Notes under the pieces: model-generated | What the model saw: only the letters and a program-made list of their open reading frames with translations | Database searches by the model: none | Told to the model about the DNA's origin: nothing | Part shown: in pieces, positions 20,180 through 29,440 of the stretch | Layout of the letters: each line of letters starts with the position of its first letter | Numbering within the stretch: position 1 is the stretch's first letter | Assembly (NCBI RefSeq): GCF_963678635.1 | Contig: NC_087071.1 | Span: forward strand, 4,789,624-4,853,623 | From: Symsagittifera roscoffensis | Taxonomy: Eukaryota > Xenacoelomorpha > Acoela > Convolutidae | Direction of reading: 5' to 3' | Length of the DNA stretch: 64,000 bases | Translations under genes and position numbers: made by a program

Positions 20180-20719
20180 TTATTGTACATTACAGTTCTC
20201 AACAAACATAAAGTCTCCCAAAATTTGGGACAGTTCTTTGAATTCGTTCAAAGTATAGTTGACATAGGCAACTTGTTTCATTGCTTCATTCTCTTTTGCG
20301 GTGAACAGTCGAATCTGAATGTAGGGAGGTTTGTTAATATTGTACCTCTTGATCGTGACACAAACTTGTCTTCTATTGTATGTTGCTATGTCATACACTT
20401 TGTTGCAGTTGGCAAGCTCCTGATCCATAGTTGACTCTTTGTCAGAAGTGAGTTCCAATATAGGAACGAGTCCAAGGTTTTCAGCATCGTGAATAACAGT
20501 ATTTCTAATTGCTGAGATTGCTTCTCCTTCTTTTTCACCGAGATAGACTTGCTGTCTTTTTTCGAGTTGTCCCAACTCATTTTTCTTGAAAAGTTGAAAG
20601 CAGAGTTCAAAATAAATTTTCCCTTTGTAGGATTTTTGAGACCAAGCAAATCTCCCAATTCTTGTTTGATTTTTTGAGAATTCAATGTAATTGGGACTTG
20701 TGTCTTTTCTTGAGATCAT
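20180..20719 (-). CDS. small Polinton protein, duplicated-fold candidate
   Basis: 179 residues from ATG 20719 (MISRKDTSPNYIEFSKNQTR). It has two similar-looking sections: an N-terminal one (RFAWSQKSYKGKIYFELCFQ then EKEGEAISAIRN) and a C-terminal one (RRQVCVTIKRYNIN, PPYIQIRLFTA then NYTLNEFKELSQILG). Each is a strand-rich part followed by a helix, again compatible with a PC4/Whirly-type nucleic-acid-binding fold. No catalytic motif. It is the first gene of the leftward cluster, so its upstream region (20720-20933) probably holds the divergent promoters. Confidence 0.5.
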   Translation of the reverse strand: MISRKDTSPNYIEFSKNQTRIGRFAWSQKSYKGKIYFELCFQLFKKNELGQLEKRQQVYLGEKEGEAISAIRNTVIHDAENLGLVPILELTSDKESTMDQELANCNKVYDIATYNRRQVCVTIKRYNINKPPYIQIRLFTAKENEAMKQVAYVNYTLNEFKELSQILGDFMFVENCNVQ

Positions 20720-20893
20720 TTTTGAAGAACAGACTGATCAGATGAAGAGAAATGAGAGAAATGATTTTGAGATTAAATGAAATTGAAAGTAAACAAAATG
20801 AGTCATTCACTGAACCATAAAAGGAAATAGAACTATAATTGGAATTTTTGAGGGAAATTTCCAAATATGGAATTGTGTAGGTGTTAGTGTTCC

Positions 20894-20900
20894 TATATAA
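20894..20900 (+). promoter_or_regulatory. TATA box candidate for the rightward gene
   Basis: TATATAA about 34 bases before ATG 20934, in the divergent intergenic region of the Polinton. Confidence 0.45.
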
Positions 20901-20933
20901 ATCCACAATTCTCAGCAAAAATCATTGTTTCAG

Positions 20934-21533
20934 ATGGCTGCAGCTATGTGTCAAGCTCTTCTCAGCTTTTATTCAGAGTATTGTCAAAAATCGCTATTTA
21001 TTTCCGTTTCCAGTAATTTTTACGAAAAGTATATAGTAACCAATAATTTTTGTGTCTCTACCCACAATTTTTACTGTTCTTTGGAAAATTGTAAGTTCCA
21101 CATACTTCTGATTGGTTCATCTTTCGATCAAATTTTGCAACGATTGGGTAATTTTCATTTCACATACCAAATTATCGATTGTCTTTACACTCTGTACAAA
21201 TACAGATTTTATTCGAATGTTATTTCATCAACTGGCGAAGTTTTCAATCAACTTGACCGCGCTGTTTATCACAATTTGAAATGGAAAGGAGCAGAAAAAA
21301 TGCCAAGTGTTGCAAAGAAAAGACTGTTACGCAAAAAATTCAAACGCCATTATTTATGTTCTAACCAGAAACTAGCTTCCAAACAAACTATTGGTTCAGC
21401 TTTTCTAGAAAGAGTTCGTAAAGTACAAAACTCAAAATATGAACATGATTTGTTAAAAATAATTGACTGTTTTATTGATGGTTATGGGTTTGTAAATAGT
21501 GATCATGTCAATTTTTCAATAAAAAATTTCTGA
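20934..21533 (+). CDS. unknown Polinton protein of 199 residues
   Basis: Starts MAAAMCQALLSFYSEYCQKS at 20934, directly after TTGTTTCAG, a splice-acceptor-like string. A TATA box lies 34 bases upstream. The N-terminal half is aromatic- and Cys-rich (NNFCVSTHNFYCSLENCKFH). A central basic patch follows (AKKRLLRKKFKRHYLC), then a helical end (YEHDLLKIIDCFIDGYGF). No membrane segment and no recognisable catalytic motif. The only sizeable plus-strand gene before the polymerase. Function unknown. Confidence 0.5.
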   Translation: MAAAMCQALLSFYSEYCQKSLFISVSSNFYEKYIVTNNFCVSTHNFYCSLENCKFHILLIGSSFDQILQRLGNFHFTYQIIDCLYTLYKYRFYSNVISSTGEVFNQLDRAVYHNLKWKGAEKMPSVAKKRLLRKKFKRHYLCSNQKLASKQTIGSAFLERVRKVQNSKYEHDLLKIIDCFIDGYGFVNSDHVNFSIKNF

Positions 21534-21677
21534 TATTCCATCTATTTTCTCTCATATGTTTACAAAGTTACCATTAATTACCGAAAAAAAATCACCGTTG
21601 TCAAAATCATTAGCAAAAAAATTTTCAAACATGTAAGAAAGATGTTATATTTCTTTTGATTTTCAAAAAGTTGCAAT

Positions 21678-22070
21678 AAACATTTCAATTTTTTTAACAA
21701 GTTGTAAAAAGTGTTTCAATTTTTTTGACATGATGCGAGAAGTGTTTCAATTTTTTTGAGAAGATGCGAAAAGTGTTTTACTTTTTTTAACAAGATGCAA
21801 AACGTTTTTCACTTTTTCACTACAAATGCGAAAAATGTTTCAATTTTTTCGACAAATGCAAAAAGTGTTTTACTTTTTTCGATAAAATGCGAAAAGTGTT
21901 TCAATTTTTTCGACAAAATGCGAAAAGTGGTTTACTTTTTTTGATAAAATGCGAAAAGCGTTTCAATTTTTTCGTCAAAATGCGAAAAGTGTTTTACTTT
22001 TTTTCGACAAAATGCGAAAAGTGTTTCAATTTTTTCTACAAAAGGCTAAAAGTGTGTATAAGATGCAAAA
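21678..22070 (+). repeat. ~32-bp minisatellite inside the Polinton
   Basis: About twelve units built on AAAATGCGAAAAGTGTTT followed alternately by CAATTTTTTCGAC and TACTTTTTTTGAT, giving a 64-bp two-unit higher-order period. It creates long overlapping open frames in all plus-strand phases, which are not genes. Confidence 0.9.
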
Positions 22071-22310
22071 TCGATTAGGTAACTTTTTACTTGTGTACAG
22101 TTTTTCTAGTGTTTTTCCGAATTTTTGTGCAACAATTAATCAAATTTTTTAACATGTGTGCGAGTTCGGAGCACCTAACTAAGTTCTAATTGTTTTTCAA
22201 GGGTTTACCTTGAACCTCTCATCTATTCTCATAATTAAAATGAAATTGAAGAAATTAATTACAGAAAACGAAGTCAAAACCAAACAACCTTTATTGACAA
22301 AAATATTTAA

Positions 22311-22735
22311 TCAAAGAGCAGCAGAAAAGTTTTGGAGGTTCTCTATAGAACGCAGAGCTGGACGAGGTTCCATTGCTGGTGGTTGTTGTGGAGGAGTGTT
22401 TTGAGGAGTCATTGCTTCTGAGAATCCCTCATCTTCATCTATTGTGATGGGGTTTTCGACTGATCCTTCCTCCTCCCAAGGAAAGAGGAAGTCGTCGACG
22501 GTTGAGCCACAAATCTTGAGTCCGGAATCTCGGGATAACTCATTCCCACATGATCAGAAACTTCCCCAATCATTTGCATTGTTCCAAGTTGGTTCTCTGT
22601 GATGGGAACTTGCATCATATGATGTTCGTTGAATCCCTTCGCATCACTTCCACCATGTGCCAGACTTGGATTGGGATATCCATTCGTGCCAGAAAAACTC
22701 CAGAGACTGTTTCTCGCACTTAAATTTGTACTAGA
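22311..22735 (-). pseudogene. unknown Polinton gene with acidic/proline-rich C-terminus, frameshifted
   Basis: The minus strand is open from about 22735 (NSLWSFSGTNGYPNPSLAHG, FNEHHMMQVPITENQLGTM) to about 22530, where the frame changes, then reads TVDDFLFPWEEEGSVENPI, DEDEGFSEAMTPQNTPPQQP and ends at 22311. Its GC content is higher than its surroundings. No ATG is obvious at the start; TGATCTAG at about 22730 could be an acceptor. The acidic, Pro/Gln-rich tail resembles an activation-type or disordered region. Family not recognised. Confidence 0.4.
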
Positions 22736-22979
22736 TCAGGTGAAAATTCTACAGAGTACATGAGGTTGCTGTTTTACATTGAGAAGATCATTTTGAGCAA
22801 TAAATTGAGTACAAGAGTAAAAATAAGAAAGAGTTGAGAGAGGGGTAGATGACGGAAGATAAGTTGAAATTAGGATGTTTAGAGCTGAGAGAGGAGGTAG
22901 TTGACGGTAGTTAAGTTGAAAATAAAATGATTTTTAGTTAAGAGAGAGGGGTACCTTCAACTCGACTGTGTGGGTTTAA

Positions 22980-23154
22980 CCAATCAGAATTGATTTTCCT
23001 TATTTGGATTGTAGTCGTGTCCAATCAGATTTCAGCTTCCTTTTATGGGATTCTTGGATAAAAGTCGTATCCAATCGGAAACAAAGCTCCATTTTGGATT
23101 TTGTCGTTTCCAATCACAAAAACGTTCAATTTTGTTCTAGTTGTCGTATCCAAT
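22980..23154 (+). promoter_or_regulatory. cluster of five CCAAT boxes
   Basis: CCAATCAG/CGG/CAC occurs at 22980, 23021, 23071, 23110 and 23150, spaced 39-50 bases and preceded in most by GTCGT. Such arrays bind NF-Y-type factors in animals. Here it could drive the leftward gene (22311-22735) or act as an enhancer. Confidence 0.5.
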
Positions 23155-23324
23155 CAGAAGACCCTTTTAAGGACTTAAGTTTTCCAAATAGGTAAAAACG
23201 TACACAAAAGCAATTGCAAAAATAAATGACCAAAAGTTGTTTGCAGTAAAAATAGGAAATATTGCTGATATAAGTAACAAAAGAAAGAAAAGTAATAAAA
23301 ATAACATCTCTGCAACTTTTTTCA

Positions 23325-23872
23325 TCAAGTTAATTGAATTTTTTGTATGTAATCAATGAGAAATTGTTGATTTTTGAGTAGATAGTCAAGTTCTTTGATT
23401 TTGATGTAAATTTGGGAAGATAACTCAAAGTTGACGAATTTTTCAAAGCAGACTTCTGGAAATCTGATTCCAAACCGAATCAAGCAGGATTTTGATCTTT
23501 GAAAATCTTTAAAGAAATGAAGGAATAAAGAACTTTGCTGAGGTGTATTTACAAATTTGGGTTTTGGAAAGGGGATAAAAAAAGTTTTTGATAATTTATC
23601 GTACAATTTTTTGATCAATTTCAAATTCTCGAGAATAAACAAAATTTCTTTCCTTGTGAGGTGTAATTCAGCCGTAAGTTTAAAACTTTGATACGCAATA
23701 TGTGAATCAAAAGTAAACTCTTTGATTGAGTAAGTTTCTCTGAAGAGACCTGTACTTAGCCGGATAACTCTATTTTGTACAATAAAGACGTCCAAAAAAT
23801 TATGAAAAAAGTAAGAGTCAACATCTATTTCATCAATAAGAAAATCAATTGGAACTTTTTCTTTTTTCTTTT
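23325..23872 (-). CDS. unknown Polinton open frame
   Basis: Open from a stop near 23872 to 23325 without an early ATG. The visible part reads VPIDFLIDEIDVDSYFFHNF, then RVIRLSTGLFRETYSIKEF, LHLTRKEILFILENLKLIKK and a helical end (IKELDYLLKNQQFLIDYIQK). A first exon with the ATG may be missing, or the start is non-AUG. No family recognised. The opposite strand is empty. Confidence 0.4.
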
Positions 23873-24340
23873 AAATTAACTCGAGGAAGCTCAAATGTTT
23901 TTTGATAAACTTTTTTCAAATAATGAAGGTTCAAAGATTTTTTAAAAAAATAAATGAAGGTTCAAATGAAGGTTTTCAAATAATGACATTTTTCAAAGGT
24001 TTTTTAAAAAAAATAAACAATTCACTTTTAGAAAATGCTGAACTATGATTGGTTGATTTCCATCAAACAGTGTTACTAAAAAAATACTCAATTCTGATTA
24101 GTTGATTTTCTCTAATAAAAAGCAAAAAAAAACTTATTTCATTCTGATTTTCTTTTACGTTAAAAGCAACTGCTCTATACTTTGATTAATTACTTGAAAT
24201 AAATTTCAAATATTTTTAACAATTCAAAGTAAGTAAAAAATTTTTTACTAAATTTTTTGGAACATTTCAAATCTCTCAATTTGATATGTACCAAGTACTA
24301 ACAGCTTTACATTAATGCCTAAAAATTCTCCCATTTTCAG
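23873..24340. promoter_or_regulatory. upstream region of the polymerase gene
   Basis: Repeated phrase AATGAAGGTTCAAA (23920-23970) and three degenerate copies of ATTCTGATTGGTTGATTT (24045-24150), including an inverted CCAAT. It ends in CCCATTTTCAG directly before the polymerase ATG, a 3' splice-site-like sequence. Confidence 0.4.
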
Positions 24341-27300
24341 ATGCCGTCGCTGAATAGAAACGAGAAAGTGCAGTGTGGGGATTGTGGAAACATGTATGTT
24401 CGTCAACATGCGGCTCGACACCGCAAAAGCTGTCAAGCAGGGATTATTTCTTGTCCTGATTGTAAGTATTTCACTTACAATAAACAAGAAATGAATTATC
24501 AAGTAGCCAAAAAACATGCTCCATCAGTTTCCAAGCAATCAACGGTTTGCTCGTCTTGTGAGCAGGAGTTTCCGAGTTACTACTCTCTCCAACAACATCG
24601 GAGAAAACAACATGGGGCGAAACAACGGAAACCAAGTGATAAGGCGGCAGACTTGAACAAGATTGTGGATGAGGAAGGGGAAGATGGAGAGAAACTCAAA
24701 GAGGAGTTGAGTGCTTGTCAGCATTTCTTGGTGGACAATGAGATGGAGAATGGGAGGCATAAGGTATTTAACTTTCAAATGTCAAAGTTAGATACCAAGA
24801 TTATCAACGAGAAGCTTGAAGAAGTCTTCAACAAGCTAGATTCCGCTGCAAAAATCAATATTGCTCTTGGATTTGTTCTCCGTAATGTTGAAACGGGAGA
24901 CTATCGGTTTTACTATGCACACGAAAACAATATTTTGTTCGAAAAATCGAATTTACTGTGTACGAAAGCGGATTTGATTACAATCCAGGGAAAAGTTGAA
25001 AAGTTTGATATCGTGGAGCAATGCACCCAAGAACGTCAGAACACAAAGTGGAGGTTCAAGTTGATCACAAATGTTACTATTTTTGCTGCACTACTGAAAA
25101 ACATCCCAATGGGATGTCCAGACTCTGTGTTGCCTGAACCTTTACTACGACATACGCAAGTAAACTGTCTTTTATCGGACAAAGATAAACAACCATACAA
25201 AGATCATCTTTGTCTTTTCCGTGCGTTAACAATGTATTTGCATGGTCATAGTAACCTCGATGCTCATACATCTCAGCTGTTTACAGAGTTTATATCAAAA
25301 TCTGGATACGATCCGAAGAATTTTCGTGGAGTGTCAATCGATGATTTACCTGTTGTAGAGGGAATAGTTGAACGAAACATATTCATTTACGATTTTGATA
25401 TTCAAGAAGGAGAATATGTTGGAGAATTAGCCAGGCGAAGTATTGGAAAATTTGACAAAAACGGTGAAATTGCTAAGATTCAACAACCATATTATTCACA
25501 CGAATCATATTGATTCCTTCTTCAAATCTTTTCGATGTCCTAGCTGTGACTGTTTCTTCAACAGATCAGACAACTTCAACCGACATCTTCTAACTTGTAA
25601 AGATCGAGTGCAACATATTTATCCCAAAAATGCGTACACACTACGGGAAACAATATTCGAGAAATTGGATGGCTTCAACATTCCCTACACTGAAGGTCAG
25701 AAATTGTTTAGCAATGTTGCAGTTTTTGATTTCGAATCGATTTGTGTCCCCACAGAAGAATTGAAAGCAACTGAAACAACTACTTGGATTGGAAAACATG
25801 TCCCTATTTCCGTATCAATATCTTCAAATCTGCAAGATGGTCCAATTTTCTTGCGTGAAAAAGATCCAGAACTTCTAATAATTGCTTTTGTTTCCAGCTT
25901 GGAACTTCTGGCTGAAAAAAGTAAACTACAAAAGAGAACCAAGTTTCAAGAAATCGAAAACACTGTCAATGATCGAGTCAAAAAGATCTTTGATAAGCTT
26001 AATGCTAGAACTTTATCTAAAAGACTAGAAGTCTTCGATTATGAAGATGAATGTGTTGAGGATGGCGACGAAGATCAAATTCTTGAGAATTCAAAAAAAT
26101 CAGTTGACCGACTTGAAACAGCATTTAGAGCGTTATGTTAATACCTTACCGGTGTTCGGTTTCAATAGCGGCAGATACGATCTGAACCTTATCAAATCTT
26201 ATTTGATTCCATACCTTATATGTGATAAAGAAATCGAACCAACAGTCATTAAAAAAGCAAATGACTTCATATCATTCAAATTTGGAGATGTTCAGTTTTT
26301 GGACATAATGAAATTTCTTGGAGGGGCAACAACATTGGATTAGTTTCTGAAAGCCTATAAAGCAAGTGAGACCAAAGGTTTTTTCCCTTACGAATGGTTT
26401 GACAGTCCAGACAAGCTTGACTGTACGGAGTTGCCTCCATATGAAACCTTTTTCAGCAAACTGAGAAACCACAACCCTCTCGAGAAAGATTTCAACGATT
26501 ACCAAAAACTGGTTAATGGAGGACTTGATCAACAAAGTGCGCTGGAAAAGTTGTGTATTCAATCAATTCCACCAACAGGTTTTGAAAATTACTCGTATTT
26601 GAAAAACATCTGGGAACAACAAAGCATGATTACTTTCAAAGACTTCTTACGATGGTACAACAACAAAGATGTTGTTCCTACTCTTGAAGCTATGCAAAAA
26701 ATGATAGAGTTTTACCATGATAAGGGAATTGACATGCTGAAACTGGGATGCACGCTTCCAAATCTTGCAAATATTTGCTTACACAAGTCGATAAATCACA
26801 AATTTTACCCGTTTTTTGAAGGAGATAAAGATTTATGTGAGAAAATTAGAGAAGACATGACTGGTGGTCCATCAATAGTTTTTACGCGAAAAGCTGTTGT
26901 CGATCAAATTTATATTCGTAACTCGTCAAATATTTGTAAGACAATTGTTGGAATTGACGCTAGCCAATTATATCCATTCTCAATGTGTCAAGAGATGCCA
27001 ACCGGACTTTACACAAGATATGAGTATGACTCTGAAACTGATGGTTTTAAAGCTAGAAATAACAGAAAAAGAAATTTCGAGAACATTGTCATGTCATTTT
27101 ATCAAGAATTGAGGCCAGAGTGTAAAATTCAGAGTTTTTACACAACCGGAAAGCAGAAAAAAATTGACTGTTTTCATGTTAATGGTTACTGTGATCACTG
27201 TAAAACAGTATTTGAAGCTATGGGTTGCTACTATCATTTCTGCTCATGTCAAGAAACCCGTCCATCGTTGTCAGAACAAGATATTGAAAGGGGAAATAAG

Positions 27301-28678
27301 AAGCGAGAAATAGATGAGTTGAGACGAGAGTACATAAAAGAAAGAGGTTACAAAATTCAGGAAATGTGGGAGTGTGAGTATTGGAAGCATTTCAAAACAG
27401 ATTCGTCAATCAAGAATCATGTCAAGACAAATTTTCCTTACAAAAGACCTCTGTCTACTGATTCTTTACTTGAAAAAATAAAGAACAGATCTCTTTTTGG
27501 TTATGTGCAATGCGATTTAATAGTTCCTGACGAGTTGAAGCCTACATTTTCAAATTTTACTCCAATATTCAAAAACATTGACGTCTCCCGAAACGATATT
27601 GGAGAATACATGAAAAACTATGCCGAAGAAAACGATTTGCTTAAAAACCCACAACGAATGTTGATTTCCAGTTTTAAATTAGAAAATGGTACAATCATCA
27701 CACCTCTTCTTAACTTCTATCTAAGTCTTGGACTTCAATGCACAAAAATTCATCGATTTGTTGAGTACACACCTAGGAAATGTTTCAACAAATTTGTTCA
27801 ATCTGTTGTTGATGCTCGACGAGAAGGAGACGAGAATCCACATTATGGAGTTGTTGCTGAGACGATGAAGCTTCTCGGTAACAGTTTGTACGGTTATCAA
27901 ATTATGGACAGATCCAGACACACGATAACCAAATATCTCGGCGATGAGAAGACACACAAAGCGATAAATGAGAAGTTTTTCAAGCGATTGAATATTGTGA
28001 AAAAGGACTTATATGAAGTAGAACTATTGAAGTCAACAATTGAACATAGATAACCAATTATTGTAGGTTTTTTCATTCTTCAATACGCCAAACTTAGAAT
28101 GTTGGAGTTATACTACAACTTCTTCCACAAGTATTGTGATGAGAATAAATTCGAGGAGATGGAGATACGGACTCTTTGTATCTAGCATTAGCAGAAGATA
28201 ACCTGGATGATTGAATATTACCAGAGAAGAAAGCTCAGTGGACACTTATTCGTCGAAATGACTGTAGAGATGACTTTATAGCTGATGCAGATAAGAATTT
28301 TTTTCCACGTACATCATGCGCTGTTCACAAAAAGCATGACAAACAAGAACCTGGATTATTCAAAGAAGAATTTCGCTGTACTGAAATGTTGTGCCTGTGC
28401 AGCAAGACGTATTGCTGCTATGATAATAAGAGCGACAAATTCAAATTTAGCAGCAAAGGGCTCAACAAAAGAACGCTAGAAGACACTGGGGATGGACCAA
28501 TGTCTAAATACAGACGAGTTCTTGACGAAGCTGTAAATTTGAAGTCGACCAATCGCGGATTCAAAACCTCCAACCATTTAGTTGGAACATATGAACAAAC
28601 TAAAAAAGGACTCAGTTACTTTTACCCGAAAAGGGAGGTACTTAATGATGGAATTCATACTAAGCCCTTGAATTTGTA
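24341..28678 (+). pseudogene. Polinton protein-primed family B DNA polymerase, multiply broken
   Basis: Begins MPSLNRNEKVQCGDCGNMYV with C2H2-type fingers (CSSCEQEFPSYYSLQQHRR). Motifs in order: finger CPSCDCFFNRSDNFNRH (~25535); Exo I VFDFESIC (25722); GFNSGRYDLN (~26160); motif A GIDASQLYPFSM (~26950); motif B KLLGNSLYGY (~27868); motif C DTDS (28164-28175); C-terminal LCLCSKTYCCYDNK and YEQTKKGLSYFYPKR. Lesions seen: frame changes at about 25490, 26100 and 28160, TAG at 26341-26343, TAA at 28051-28053 and TGA at 28212-28214. The family copies element DNA with a protein primer. Motif residues survive, so decay is recent, but no functional product is possible. TTTCAG precedes the ATG. Confidence 0.92.
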
Positions 28679-28953
28679 AGTTTATTCTATAAACTGTAGT
28701 AAAATTTCATACCATACAATGATTTATATGTTAATCAACTTTTCAACTGTAATATATCAATTTACAGTAATTTAATTTTTTTTCCTGAAAAACTTTATTT
28801 CTTCTTTGAAGCTTCAGTTAGGTTTCAGCATAGTTTCAGACACTTTCAATTTAAACTCTAATGGTTTAAAACAAAATAAAAATTATATCTTAATACAATG
28901 GAAAAATCTAAAACCTATCGCATTGGTGTAGAGAATCTTAAAAAATGGTAAGA
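28679..28953. other. Polinton right subterminal non-coding region
   Basis: AT-rich, between the polymerase stop and the right terminal repeat. No feature seen. Confidence 0.6.
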
Positions 28954-29154
28954 TCGGGCGCCAAAAATTTTTCTGAAACTTACCATCTGAAACCTACCTA
29001 ATACATGGGAAACCTATTCCCTACCTTAATACATTGGAAATCTATTCCCTATCTTAATACATAGCTTGGAGACCGGATACTCTATTCCCTATCTTAATAC
29101 ATGGGGTCAACACCCACCCCCCCCCCCCCCACTCTCCCTCACTCATATACTACT
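28954..29154 (-). repeat. Polinton right terminal inverted repeat
   Basis: Inverted match of 11320-11525, about 201 bp, with a C-run near the tip and the same three-fold ATGTATTAAGATAGGGAATAG motif. Confidence 0.93.
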
Positions 29155-29160
29155 CACGGG
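29155..29160 (+). other. target-site duplication CACGGG, right
   Basis: Identical to 11314-11319. Confidence 0.93.
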
Positions 29161-29440
29161 TCTGGCGCAGTCTTCACACCAAAATAATTTCATATGAAGC
29201 TAGCCGCTTAATATTTTTTTCGTCGAAAATATTATCACGCCATGTTTCTTATCATTCGAAAACAAAAAGAAAGAAAGTTTTGCCAATACTGGTGGAACTT
29301 GTACAGCCTCAATTTTATGTGGTTTTGCGGGTAAAAATGTTTTTAAGCGCGAAAAATATATGATTGCGACCTTTTTAATTGCTTTTTTTAGGTCGTGGTT
29401 GTATTTTTCAGTAGTTTTTTTGTGAGCCGTTTTCATTTTA
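29161..29440 (-). pseudogene. MULE-like transposase remnant, N-terminal part
   Basis: The minus strand reads from about 29436: NHDLKKAIKKVAIIYFSR, KPHKIEAVQVPPVLAKLS, FLFSNDKKHGVIIFSTKKIL and, in an adjacent frame, SYEIILVCEDCARPV at the Polinton edge. This is the usual MULE transposase lead-in (lysine-rich helix, then a FLxxDxxxxRIxIFxT strand, then a DGTF-like site). It continues across the Polinton at 11313. The first catalytic aspartate region reads CEDCA, so it is degraded. Confidence 0.65.

Larger units (their letters stand above)
11320..29154. mobile_element. Polinton/Maverick DNA transposon, complete ends, decayed coding
   Basis: 17,835 bp bounded by inverted termini AGTAGTATATGAG and by the 6-bp duplication CACGGG. 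It starts with AG and ends with CT, and carries the Polinton gene set: protein-primed family B polymerase, DDE integrase, packaging ATPase, adenovirus-type protease, and major and minor capsid proteins. Capsid, protease, integrase and ATPase genes run leftward from about 20.7 to 12.6 kb; the polymerase runs rightward to 28.7 kb. Integrase, ATPase, penton and some small genes are open, while polymerase, capsid, protease and the core-like gene are broken. It therefore cannot move on its own, although its ends could be used in trans. Confidence 0.96.

Noticed and set aside
21756-22152. three overlapping MRKVFQFF-type open frames
   Set aside because: They are generated by the 32-bp minisatellite and appear in several phases.
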